Assembly: GCF_000330505.1 (NCBI RefSeq)
Contig: NW_004440193.1
Coordinates: 13,709-77,708 of the forward strand
Length of the DNA: 64,000 bases
Reading direction: 5' to 3'
Source: Entamoeba invadens IP1
Taxonomy: Eukaryota > Evosea > Mastigamoebida > Endamoebidae
Shown piece by piece: positions 53,470-63,355 of the stretch. Numbering within the stretch: the stretch's first letter is position 1; each line of letters opens with the position of its first letter. Below the pieces are notes generated by a model. That model had not been told where the DNA came from, ran no database searches, and saw only the letters and a program-made list of their open reading frames with translations. Position numbers and translations under genes: made by a program.

Positions 53470-56400
53470 ATGGAGAACCAGCCACACCCCTCTCCTCAAC
53501 AAAACGTTGTTGGGAGTACTTCAAAAGGCCAGGAAAGCCCTCAGCAAGCTAAACAACAGACACCACAAACGGCTACATCTCTTCAACAAATCGATAAACA
53601 AACAATGGCAACTCTACCAGAGCCTGCTGTCCCTCTTCAACAAAAGCCCCACACAACACCTCCACAGATAACCCAACAACCCATTGTTGTGGCACAACAG
53701 CAACGACTTGCATTAAACCAAGAATTTCCACCTCAAGAGAAACAAATGGGACTTACACAACAAACACAACAACAGAATGATTTGGTGTCGCAACAAGCTC
53801 AACCGATAACACAACAGCAAATTCAATTAAAAAACCAACCAAAACGAGAGCAACCAATTCCCTCACCACAAGACAAGATACTTAAAAGTGACAAACAATC
53901 TCAAATTAAGCTCGAAGCCCCTATAAAACAGGAAAGTCCTTTTAAGGCAGTTCAAGAAGACACTAAAATGTCAAATGGGGAATTAATTTCCCAAATCCAA
54001 CAACTAAATACTCCACAACGTGGCCATCCAATGGTCACTAACACGGTACCACAACAACAAAACTCTCAGATGATGCAACAACATCCACTTAAGTTGAGGC
54101 TGGACACTGAAATCCCAAACAGCATGCCATCACAAATCCATGCCATGGTGAATCCTACTCAAATGCCGATGGGTCAACCGCAGATGCAAGTTCCGTATCC
54201 ATACAGACAATATGCCCCAATGGGAAGGTTCTCACGTGTAGCTGGGGGACAGGTCATCCCAGGGAGTGGCGGTCAACAACTGAGATTTGCACCCGTTCAA
54301 ATGAATGGAGGAATAAATCCGCCCCCACCAAGTGGGATATTCAGACCAGTTTTTAATCCTGTGGGTGTTGAAGGACAATTTGTGCCGTATCAGTACCAAC
54401 AACAACCACCTCCTCCAATGTATATGTCACGTCCTGTGATTCGACAAAACGTGAGACCAGTCATAAGAACACAGCCATTGCACGTTGAGAAGAAGGATAA
54501 AGTCACGAAGGTTAAAGAACCAAAGAAAGTGAAGGAGCCAAAAGTGAAGAAAGAAAAGATACCAAAACCAAAGAAGGAGGTCAGAATATATACACCAGTC
54601 GTTGTTGAGCCACCCATTCAACCATTGCCTATACAAAAGAAAGAGAAAAAGAAAAAGGAGGAAGACATCATACCCGCTAGAAAATACGCGTTTAGAGAGA
54701 GAAAGTCATCGGTGAAACTCGTTGAAGAGAACGAAGATGAGAAGATGGAAGATCAAGATGTTGAGAAGAAGAGATGTCCAGTCGTCAAAAGAGAATTTTC
54801 ACCATTCACGACGGAGAAAAGTGTGGAGAAACTGTTGAATGTAAGGGGTGGTGTCGAGGCTGGTACGGAAGAGGAGTACTTAGTGAAATACAACAACAAG
54901 AGTTATAGAGACGTTGAGTGGATCAAAGAGAGTATTTTGTCACAGATGATACCACAACTGAGGATCAAACGATTTAAAACAAAGTTCCAGTTTGACGGAG
55001 AGGAGGATCCGTTTCCAATGGAGTATACCACCGTCGAGAGAATTTTATTTGAAAAGGAAATAGATGGTGTTAAGTATTGCTTAGTCAAGTGGGGAGGTGG
55101 ACTGAGTTACACGGAAGCCACATGGGAAAAGGAGAGTGATGTAGGGGATGATGTCAGACTTAACGAATACAAGAAATTTCATATAATGCCTGACCCTTCA
55201 ACCATTGAAGCGCCACTTCCGGATAGAATATGGGAAAGAAGAATGAAATCTGATGTGTACAGGCACAATAATACACTGAGAGAATATCAAATAGAGGGAC
55301 TGAATTGGCTTGTTTTTAATTGGTGCCGAGGGAAAGGATGTATATTGGCGGATGAAATGGGTTTGGGGAAGACAGTGCAGGTTGTCGCATTTATGGAGCA
55401 CCTCAGGACATTCCAGAAACTCCCAGGACCATTTTTGATAGTAACACCACTCTCAACGTTGGAGCACTGGAGACGAGAGATTTGTGAGTGGACGGAGATG
55501 AATGTTGTCGTCTATTTGGGGAGCAAAGAAAACCGACAGATGATACAACACTATGAGTGGTTTTACCTTGACAAAGACGAGAAGGAGTTGTCAAAACAAA
55601 TCAAATTTCATGCGTTGGTAACTACATATGAAATGGTGATGAATGACTACGAAGCATTGCAACAAATTCATTGGCAAGTCATTGTTGTGGATGAAGCGCA
55701 GCGACTGAAAAATAAACAATCCAAGCTGAACAGAACACTGAGCGAAATTCCTGCTTATCATAAAATACTCTTGACTGGAACTCCAATCCAAAATAACACG
55801 GATGAATTGTGGACTTTGCTGAATTATGTAAACCCAATCGGCTTCCCTTCTATTGAGGCGTTTCACCAGAAATTTGGAGAGGGAAAGACAGCAGATGAGG
55901 TCAAATCACTCCAAGTTGAGATTCAGCCCTATTTACTGAGAAGAGTTAAACAGAACGTGGAGAAGTCGATACCACCAAAAGAAGAGATTTTGATTGAAGT
56001 TGAGCTGACGCTTGTGCAAAAGAAGTACTACAGAGCATTATACGAAAAGAATAGAGAATTTTTGAATAAGGGGTGTGTTGGGCAGAATGTCCCACATTTG
56101 TTGAATTTAATGATGCAACTCAGAAAGGTGTGCAACCACCCATTTTTAATTCCTGGCGTGGAGGAAAAGGAGGTTGGGGGAAATTATGACGATCCTGATT
56201 TTTATGAAAGTGAGTTGGTGAAGTGCTCGGGGAAGATGGTCTTACTTGACAAGTTACTTCCAAAACTGAAACAAGACGACCATCGTGTGTTGATATTCAG
56301 TCAATTAAAGGGTGTTCTTGATGTGATAGAGAAATATCTTGGGTTCAAGAAATACACCTACGAACGACTCGACGGGAGTGTGAAAAGTAACGACAGACAA

Positions 56401-58707
56401 AATGCGATTGATCGATTCATGAAGGGAGATAGATTCGTGTTTTTGTTATGTACACGAGCCGGAGGTATTGGTATCAATTTGAGTGAAGCGGATACTGTTA
56501 TCATTTACGACAGTGATTGGAACCCACAAAACGATTTACAAGCACAAGCGAGATGTCATCGTATTGGGCAGAAGAAGGAGGTGAAGGTGTATCGACTTGT
56601 GTCGAAGAACACGTACGAGAGGTACATGTTTGAGAGAGCTTCAATGAAACTTGGACTAGATCAGGCGATCTTATCGAACATCAACCATGAGTCAAAAGAG
56701 ACGGAAAAGATGTCAAAGGATGATATAGCAGACTTACTGAAGTACGGAGCATATGGTCTTTTGAAAGATGAAGATGAGAAAAACTCAAACAACTTTGGGG
56801 AAGAAGACATCGACCAAATTATGGAAAAACGCTCCAAGAAGGTTGTTTGGAATGGAGAGAGTGCGGCACAGTCGAGCAGTTTTTCAAAGGCGACATTTGT
56901 TTCCGAGACTGGTGATGTCGTTGATTTGAACGATGAACACTTCTGGGAGAAAGTTCTTCCAAAATTGCGAACGCCATCACAACTTTTCAAGGATTTGGAC
57001 GCCGCAATGAGCTCAAAGAACGACGAAAAGATTATTCCCTGGTTTGAAGCAAATTTGGAAGAGTTTTTGACTGAAATGCGACAACATGTAGTGAATGTGG
57101 TGGATGCGTACAATGAGGCGAAAGGACATATTTTGTCGGAAAGAGACACCCTGGTGAAATGTATTGATTTGTTACTTACCAAGAAAGATTTGATTGTCGA
57201 AGATATTGTTCAGGAATTACTTACGACATCAGAAACGCTGAAGTTCTCAAGAAAGAAAAGGAAAACAGTAATTTTGCCAGTAGAGGACGAGGAGGAGTAT
57301 AACAAGAAAAAGCAGCGAGTGAAAAAGGCGGAGATGCCCGATGAAATGAAAATGCAACTTTATTCCGCAGTAATCGATGTAGGAAGGGTTGACTTTACTG
57401 TTGTGCGAGAGAGAGCAAAGATTGGGATGGAATTTGACCAAGACGAGTTGCGGAGTTTTATTATAATCTTTTTGAAACAGTGCACCGCATATGGTCTGAA
57501 GTTTGAAATTAACAAACGCTATTTTGTTCAACTTCTTGAGCAATATCACGCTGTGAAGAGAATCAGAAAAGGCGGAAGAGATGACGTTTTGAAACAAGGC
57601 CATGAGTACGCACTCAGAGACGAATTCTCATTCTTAACAAAAGAGATATTGAAGGTGTACGAGTCGAAACTGAAGTATATGAACAGACTGGTGAAACTTG
57701 CTGGACCAGAACACTTAATACCAGAACTGAACGCAAACACCCACTTAACCAATTGGTGGAATGACCAATGCGACCACGACTTGCTGATAGGGATATTGAA
57801 ATACGGATTTGGTGGTGGAGTGTTGATGGAAGAGGATGAACAGCTTGTGTTCAATAGTATTGTCGAAGAAGACGCGGGAGAGATAAAAAAGGGTCGCTTC
57901 ATGTTTAAAATGCCCGACGATTCAAATCTCACGAAACATGCGAAAGCACTGATATCTCTGTTTGACAAGAAGTCGAAGGGCGCTGTTGTGAAGAGTGGAG
58001 ATGGAAAGAAAAAGATGGACGAGAAGACGGAAGACGAGGAGAGTGGTGAAGAGAAGGCACAACAGAACACTCAAATGGAAATTGAAGAACCCAAAGAAGA
58101 GAAAGCCGAAGAACAAGTTTTGCCACCTCCAATGGAGGAAGAACCGCCTCATAATGTTGTACCATCAGCCGACGACATTGATGAAAAGCTGGAAATTCAG
58201 TTGACGGAAAATTCAGAAGAGAATGGTGAAAAGGAAGAGCAACAGAAAGTTGAAGAAAAGGAAATGGAAATTGAAGTCAAAATGGATGAAACCCCAAATG
58301 AAATCATTGATGAAAAACAAGAAGAGAAAGTGCCATTAACTAAAATGGAAGAGGAGCGTCCAGACGAGACTGACGTCCCCAATGAGATTCAAAACAATGG
58401 GGAAGAGAAAAAAGAAAATAACATACCACAACAAATTCAACAAAACACAACAGTGCCTCAAGTCAAAAATATAAGTGAGGTAACCGTGAATACAACTGAG
58501 ACCAAAGTTACAGAAGTACCAGAAGAGATACACCCCTCTGTTGAGGAAAAGAAAGAAAAGTCTTTTGATACAAAAGTCGAAGAAAATGGTGTGGAAAAGC
58601 AGAGCGAAGTCACAACAAGTCCTCTCCATGCAACAACGGACGAAGTAAAAGAAATGATCAATGGGGAAGAACAACAAAAGGTGGAAGTTCCACTGGAGCA
58701 GAAATGA
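53470..58707 (+). CDS. CHD-type chromatin remodelling ATPase
   Basis: 1,745 aa, single exon. Order: Gln/Pro-rich N terminus (1-350), basic KVKEPK repeats (about 340-380), two chromodomains (about 450-500 and 517-570; LVKWGG in the second), SNF2 helicase with DEMGLGKT (about 627), DEAQ box (about 741), GTPIQNN, helicase C with TRAGGIGINL (about 993) and HRIGQ. A SANT/SLIDE-like region follows and the last 230 residues are Glu/Lys-rich. CHD remodellers slide nucleosomes with ATP and read methylated histone tails. The lack of a PHD finger points to a CHD1-like subtype. It is the longest gene in the window. Confidence 0.93.
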   Translation: MENQPHPSPQQNVVGSTSKGQESPQQAKQQTPQTATSLQQIDKQTMATLPEPAVPLQQKPHTTPPQITQQPIVVAQQQRLALNQEFPPQEKQMGLTQQTQQQNDLVSQQAQPITQQQIQLKNQPKREQPIPSPQDKILKSDKQSQIKLEAPIKQESPFKAVQEDTKMSNGELISQIQQLNTPQRGHPMVTNTVPQQQNSQMMQQHPLKLRLDTEIPNSMPSQIHAMVNPTQMPMGQPQMQVPYPYRQYAPMGRFSRVAGGQVIPGSGGQQLRFAPVQMNGGINPPPPSGIFRPVFNPVGVEGQFVPYQYQQQPPPPMYMSRPVIRQNVRPVIRTQPLHVEKKDKVTKVKEPKKVKEPKVKKEKIPKPKKEVRIYTPVVVEPPIQPLPIQKKEKKKKEEDIIPARKYAFRERKSSVKLVEENEDEKMEDQDVEKKRCPVVKREFSPFTTEKSVEKLLNVRGGVEAGTEEEYLVKYNNKSYRDVEWIKESILSQMIPQLRIKRFKTKFQFDGEEDPFPMEYTTVERILFEKEIDGVKYCLVKWGGGLSYTEATWEKESDVGDDVRLNEYKKFHIMPDPSTIEAPLPDRIWERRMKSDVYRHNNTLREYQIEGLNWLVFNWCRGKGCILADEMGLGKTVQVVAFMEHLRTFQKLPGPFLIVTPLSTLEHWRREICEWTEMNVVVYLGSKENRQMIQHYEWFYLDKDEKELSKQIKFHALVTTYEMVMNDYEALQQIHWQVIVVDEAQRLKNKQSKLNRTLSEIPAYHKILLTGTPIQNNTDELWTLLNYVNPIGFPSIEAFHQKFGEGKTADEVKSLQVEIQPYLLRRVKQNVEKSIPPKEEILIEVELTLVQKKYYRALYEKNREFLNKGCVGQNVPHLLNLMMQLRKVCNHPFLIPGVEEKEVGGNYDDPDFYESELVKCSGKMVLLDKLLPKLKQDDHRVLIFSQLKGVLDVIEKYLGFKKYTYERLDGSVKSNDRQNAIDRFMKGDRFVFLLCTRAGGIGINLSEADTVIIYDSDWNPQNDLQAQARCHRIGQKKEVKVYRLVSKNTYERYMFERASMKLGLDQAILSNINHESKETEKMSKDDIADLLKYGAYGLLKDEDEKNSNNFGEEDIDQIMEKRSKKVVWNGESAAQSSSFSKATFVSETGDVVDLNDEHFWEKVLPKLRTPSQLFKDLDAAMSSKNDEKIIPWFEANLEEFLTEMRQHVVNVVDAYNEAKGHILSERDTLVKCIDLLLTKKDLIVEDIVQELLTTSETLKFSRKKRKTVILPVEDEEEYNKKKQRVKKAEMPDEMKMQLYSAVIDVGRVDFTVVRERAKIGMEFDQDELRSFIIIFLKQCTAYGLKFEINKRYFVQLLEQYHAVKRIRKGGRDDVLKQGHEYALRDEFSFLTKEILKVYESKLKYMNRLVKLAGPEHLIPELNANTHLTNWWNDQCDHDLLIGILKYGFGGGVLMEEDEQLVFNSIVEEDAGEIKKGRFMFKMPDDSNLTKHAKALISLFDKKSKGAVVKSGDGKKKMDEKTEDEESGEEKAQQNTQMEIEEPKEEKAEEQVLPPPMEEEPPHNVVPSADDIDEKLEIQLTENSEENGEKEEQQKVEEKEMEIEVKMDETPNEIIDEKQEEKVPLTKMEEERPDETDVPNEIQNNGEEKKENNIPQQIQQNTTVPQVKNISEVTVNTTETKVTEVPEEIHPSVEEKKEKSFDTKVEENGVEKQSEVTTSPLHATTDEVKEMINGEEQQKVEVPLEQK

Positions 58708-59111
58708 ATGAATAACTGATTTATTGTAGTTTTTTATTGCTTTCATGTCGTTTATAATCAATTGGGGTGGATCGAATAAGTCTAGTGAGAAATACCATGT
58801 TTTGTATCTATTTAAAACAAAAACAATAAAATAACACTTCATATTATAAACACACCAATTATATTTATAACCAATACAAATAAGATTACATGTCCATTTG
58901 TGTTTCAATATTGTTCAAGTGTAGTTACGTTGGTCTTGTTTAATTACGGCACTATCCCATTGCTTCAAATGTTATTTTTTAAAACTGTTTTTAATACCGA
59001 TTATAGCAATTATAATATATAAATAATATTAATATATAAATAATTGTTCACTTTAATAAAAAAGAAGCAGTCTTTTTTCTACTCTTTATTCAAATAAATA
59101 ATTAATATGGT

Positions 59112-59211
59112 NNNNNNNNNNNNNNNNNNNNNNNNNNNNNNNNNNNNNNNNNNNNNNNNNNNNNNNNNNNNNNNNNNNNNNNNNNNNNNNNNNNNNNNNN
59201 NNNNNNNNNNN
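59112..59211. other. Assembly gap (100 N)
   Basis: Exactly 100 N. The gap abuts a long hairpin, a common cause of assembly breaks. Confidence 0.98.
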
Positions 59212-59350
59212 TAGGCTTCGCACCCGAGAATTTTATTATCAAAATTTAGTATCGAAAAACGCTAATAAAACGGGTCAATTTTTCTTTCCCGTTTTATTAG
59301 CTTTTTTAGATACTAATTTTTAATAATAAAATTCTCGGGTGCGAAGCTTA
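59212..59350. mobile_element. Foldback element: 63-bp imperfect hairpin
   Basis: The left arm TAGGCTTCGCACCCGAGAAT... and the reverse complement of the right arm TAAGCTTCGCACCCGAGAAT... match over about 63 bp with few mismatches, around a loop of about 14 nt. CGAGAATTTTATTAT and GCTAATAAAACGGG are shared by both arms. The right end closes with TTAA. It is probably a miniature foldback transposon; no second copy is visible here, and the left boundary may be hidden in the gap. Confidence 0.6.
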
Positions 59351-60175
59351 ATGGTGATGTATTTAATTGTATTAAATTAATTATTTTATTTTATATATTT
59401 TAAACTTGTTTTTTTTTGTTGAAAAATAAATCTTGATAATATCAATAAACTATTGATTATCATAATCAACTTAAGTTCCCAAATATTAGATTTTTCAATG
59501 GCATATTTTATTTTTTTCTATTTACAAACTAAATTTCATATAAAATGTTTTGCGTGGAAACCAAAAAAATAGAAATGATTAAGCACAACTATAATTGTTG
59601 AATTAAAAAAATATTTTATTTAATACTATTTTTACTTTTTATAAATCAAAAAAATAAAAAAAATTGAATGAGTTTTTCAAAGTTTAATTAATAATTATAA
59701 AATAGAACAAACCAAATTTTTTTTGATATTATCAAATTCAGGTAATTATCTAACAAAAAACCCAATTTTTAATAGTTATTTTATTGTTTACTGTTTTACT
59801 TGGAATATATTTAAAAATATATGATTGTAAACAATTTCGTACTTTTGCCAAAGTGTGTTCTTTGTTTTCTATTCTTTCATGATAATTCAACAAATTGATT
59901 TTTGTATGATAAAAACAGTCTCAATTAAATACCATTGGTATAAAATACCAATTTAAATACCTTAATAAAAGCTCATTTCAACCCCCTTGTTTTCAAACGA
60001 AGTTCTTAGAGTTGTATTTTTAGATGAACACATCTGAAATAGAATAATTTGTTATTACTCTTGATTACAATTTTTTTCTTTACGACAAATACAATCGAAA
60101 TTTTTTATACATGATTGATACAACTTTTTGCATCCACTCTTCAAAAGCACCTAAAATCAAACTCGAAAACTCATT

Positions 60176-60418
60176 ATGTCAGGACACAAAACCGTCATAT
60201 CATTTGTGAAGCATTCACATTCGTTTTCAACAGACAAAACACCCACATCAAAAACGCAGACAGGTAACAACACGACACCCCGCGACTTTTTTGTCGAGAC
60301 GGAGATCTCTTCCATTCTCACGAAACAAAACCACCTCAACTACATCTCTGAGGTGGTTGGTTCCCCACGAAGTTCCCCTCGCGTCGCTGTCGAGCGCTCT
60401 CTCAACCCTGGCTTGTAA
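60176..60418 (+). CDS. Small hypothetical protein
   Basis: 80 aa, ATG start, single exon. Ser/Thr-rich N-terminal half (SFVKHSHSFSTDKTPTSKTQ), then a mixed C-terminal half with SSILTKQNHLNYI and SPRSSPRVAVERS. GC content rises sharply over the frame compared with the AT-rich flanks, and codon choice looks normal. No domain is recognised. It might be a short regulatory or phosphorylated peptide (SPRSSPR), but that is speculative. Confidence 0.6.
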   Translation: MSGHKTVISFVKHSHSFSTDKTPTSKTQTGNNTTPRDFFVETEISSILTKQNHLNYISEVVGSPRSSPRVAVERSLNPGL

Positions 60419-60522
60419 TTGAATTGTATTTTCAATGTTGTTATGCTTTTGGACCAAAACATGGAAGTCTTTGCTTATTTTGGAGTAACAAAGAAGTGAC
60501 ACCAAATACATACAACAGTAAA

Positions 60523-61095
60523 TTAAAAGGCATAGATGCACATGAAGATAAAGGAAATTAAAACCTCTGTTGTGAATATCATTAACGAGAAATTTCCCAT
60601 CCATCTCGTCGACACACTCTTCCCTTTGCGCGACACGACAAACGCCATTAACCAGAAACACGCAATGCAAAACCCGAGAATGAAAAACATCAACGTTAAG
60701 TTGAATGTGGCTGCCTCCTTTTGAGCCTTTTCAATGTCTTTTTCATTGAATAGTGGTTGTTTTTCTTTGTGTGAGTCATCAACGTAAATGGTGGAATGTT
60801 GTTGTGGTGGTACCATGTAGGCGGTCTCAGTTTGGTAAGTCTGTGGCATGTAGTAAGGTGGGGCCTGTTGTCCAGCATATGAAGTAGGCGTGTAATTTTG
60901 CTGGTAAGTATTTGGGTTATATGTTGGTGCCTGTGGAGGGAGAGGCATTGGTGGTTGTTCGCCTTGTACATCTTGATGAAGCGGATCACTTTGTGGAGTA
61001 ACCACCTGTTGGTTTACTGACATCAAAGAAGGAACAACAGGGGCATTGTAGGTTGAGTTTGTATTTACGTCTGGTGGTGGTAAAGTTGATGACAT
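60523..61095 (-). CDS. Pro/Gln-rich protein with two C-terminal transmembrane helices
   Basis: 190 aa, single exon. Residues 1-110 are Pro/Gln/Tyr/Thr-rich with PPPQAPTY-type repeats. A charged segment (EKDIEKAQKEAATF) leads into two hydrophobic helices (LTLMFFILGFCIACFWLMAFVV; NFSLMIFTTEVLISFIFMCIYAF) separated by a basic turn (SRKGKSVSTRWMG). No signal peptide. This layout, a cytosolic disordered tail plus a hairpin in the membrane, is like small endosomal adaptor proteins with PY motifs, but the exact family is not recognised. Confidence 0.75.
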   Translation of the reverse strand: MSSTLPPPDVNTNSTYNAPVVPSLMSVNQQVVTPQSDPLHQDVQGEQPPMPLPPQAPTYNPNTYQQNYTPTSYAGQQAPPYYMPQTYQTETAYMVPPQQHSTIYVDDSHKEKQPLFNEKDIEKAQKEAATFNLTLMFFILGFCIACFWLMAFVVSRKGKSVSTRWMGNFSLMIFTTEVLISFIFMCIYAF

Positions 61096-61444
61096 AATCT
61101 TTTCTATCTTTTTGAGTTTGACAGTTCAGAATAGTTTTCATTTATAACATATTTTTATAAAAAGAACTATTTTGTTCTTTATTGGATCTAAAAGAATAAA
61201 TTTTCAACTAAGTTTTTCTCAATTGAAGTTTTGGATTCAATTCAATAAAAAATCGGATAATAAATGTATTATTGTTATAGTTAAATTAATTTATAGAACA
61301 AATAGAAATTGTCTTTAAAGAGAAATTTTTTTTTTAATACACAACTGTTGATGAAGAACCTTTTGTTGTACTGAAAATGACACCAATGGACTAAACGAAT
61401 AAAAGTGTTCAATTAGTAAATGGGTGTATTCAACTTCTGTTGTT
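61096..61444. other. Intergenic region
   Basis: AT-rich spacer between two minus-strand membrane-protein genes. Nothing recognisable is in it. Confidence 0.45.
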
Positions 61445-62955
61445 TCACAAAACAATAGCAGTATCAGAGAGGGGGTTCTGTGTGTCGTCCAAATTCATTG
61501 GCTCATCTTCGTCGATCCTTTGAAGTGGAGTTGGGTCTAACGTTTTTTGTGGTTTCTCACTCCTTTCGTCAATGGTTCTTGCAAGTTCGAGGGACTTTCT
61601 GTCGTAGATAACAACCTCGTGGTTGTCTTCAAGTGGGATTTCAGTTTCAACCTGGTTGTAGGTGTTATTTTCTTTGTTGTAGGACCCATACGTAATTACA
61701 AACATCCCGACCAACAGAACGAAGCAAGAGATTGACGTTGTCAAATTAAAATCCACAACAGGGACAATGGTCATGTAGTAATAATCATAAGTCGTTAACC
61801 CAACAATCAAGGCAATTGTTATTGTGAAGATTACATGAATGACAAATTGTTTAACTTCCATGGTATGTCTCAATATGAAATACGTAAAGAAGCACGTCGC
61901 TCCACAATACATCACATTCACAAAAGATAGTGCACATATTAACACATACGCTTCGATTGGTTGATGGAATGTTGTGTAGTTCTTCATATTTTCGATGTTG
62001 TTTAACAACAACACAGCAACCATGCAACAAAACTGCCCGAGTCCAACTCCAATAGCCAACAGTATGGCACCTCTGTGTGGTATGTACTTCTACTTGTAAT
62101 TCATTTTTAGTGCTTATTGTATAAGTGTTATATATATTATATTTTATATTATATAGTGTCATATGCTTATAACCAAAATAAACAAACGAAGCTCATACAT
62201 ATGAGCAATATGATGTAGTACAAAAAGAGTGCAAACAAAAAGAGACTCTGAAGCGTTTCCAACGCCCAAAGAATGTATGAGCTTTGATACAAATACAAGA
62301 ATGAATAAGTGGAGTCGAACAGTAGTGCGAAGAATAAGACAACGATGATGTAAATGTGCTCAAAGTACCACTCCCTCATTGGTGTTTTCCTCCATTTAAA
62401 CAACAAAAATGTAATCCCAACAACCTCAATTCCCATCGCCAAAAAGTGAAGCACATTTGTGAATAACACGTACCAAAACGACTTATATTCGATGATAAAT
62501 TCGAGTACACCAAATTTACTCTCTGTTTGTATTGAAACTTCAATGTTGATGGCTTTCTCTCTTAACGGGTTGACAGACACTACTAAAACCTTCTCACAAT
62601 ATCCTGACGTACAACTTGTGTTAAACTCGTTTTCTTTTTCAATCAAAAGTTTGTTGTTTGTGGAAAACACTTGGCTTGAGGTTGTAATTTTCTCTGTTGT
62701 TGTGCCAATTTTGTTCACTTTCAAGTACACGTCGACGAACGAATAAAAAGGTTTAATTTGTGTGATATTGATGTTCCTTTTAAACGTGTTTTGTGGTGTA
62801 GTACTGATAGTCCCAATTTGAACCGTTTTAACTGGGATAAAAAAAGCAAACGCAAACGACAATAAGACTGAAACGAAAATAGCTACAGTCACAATCATTG
62901 AAATAGTTTTGTGTTGTTCGTATAGTGTCTGGTGTGGTCTTTTGTTTATTTCCAT
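61445..62955 (-). CDS. Wntless/TMEM181-like multi-pass membrane protein
   Basis: Spliced 470-aa protein: exon 1 62955-62188, intron 62187-62090 (GTTTGTTT...AAGTAG), exon 2 62089-61445. One N-terminal helix (about 20-40) is followed by a luminal domain of about 140 residues with two Cys (CTSGYC), then seven membrane helices and a soluble acidic C-terminal tail of about 75 residues. This one-plus-seven arrangement is that of Wntless (GPR177) and TMEM181 (GPR178). In animals these proteins ferry cargo through the secretory pathway or act as receptors. Cargo here is unknown; the layout is the main evidence. Confidence 0.72.
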
Positions 62956-63355
62956 TTTCTGATTTTAAAGTTCTTTGTTATTTTTTAACCTTGCAAATTT
63001 CTAAGAGCTGTTGGCAATTTCTTTGAAAACAGTTGATATTGTGTGAACAATTGCACAGTTGTACCCAAAAAGTTATTTTTGGTGGAAAATATCTTTAAAT
63101 GCCCTGTTACAGTAAATAATCAAATAGTCAATCCATCTAACTCTTTAATGACTTTTTTCTAAATGAATTTGACTTTTTTCTTCAGAAACTGGACTTTGTG
63201 TTTTGAACCAAAAATAGTTGATGATTTCATTTACATCTTTCATTCATCAATAATAAAAACTAACTCTTTTTTATTAAAAATAAAGAATGAAAATATAACT
63301 TAAAACCAATTATTCATCAAGTAAAACTAAAGCTATATCAATTTAATAACCCCAC
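62956..63355. other. Intergenic region
   Basis: AT-rich 400-bp spacer between two minus-strand genes. No gene or repeat is seen. Confidence 0.45.

Larger units (their letters stand above)
58708..60175. other. Intergenic region with gap and foldback element
   Basis: AT-rich. It contains a 100-N gap at 59112-59211 directly next to the inverted-repeat element 59212-59350. No gene is supported. Confidence 0.5.

Noticed and set aside
53267..53671. A 135-codon Lys/Arg-rich frame overlapping the start of the CHD gene
   Set aside because: The second half is an alternative reading of the Gln/Pro-rich CHD coding DNA, and the first half is purine-rich leader. No domain is recognised. It is noted as possible uORF only.
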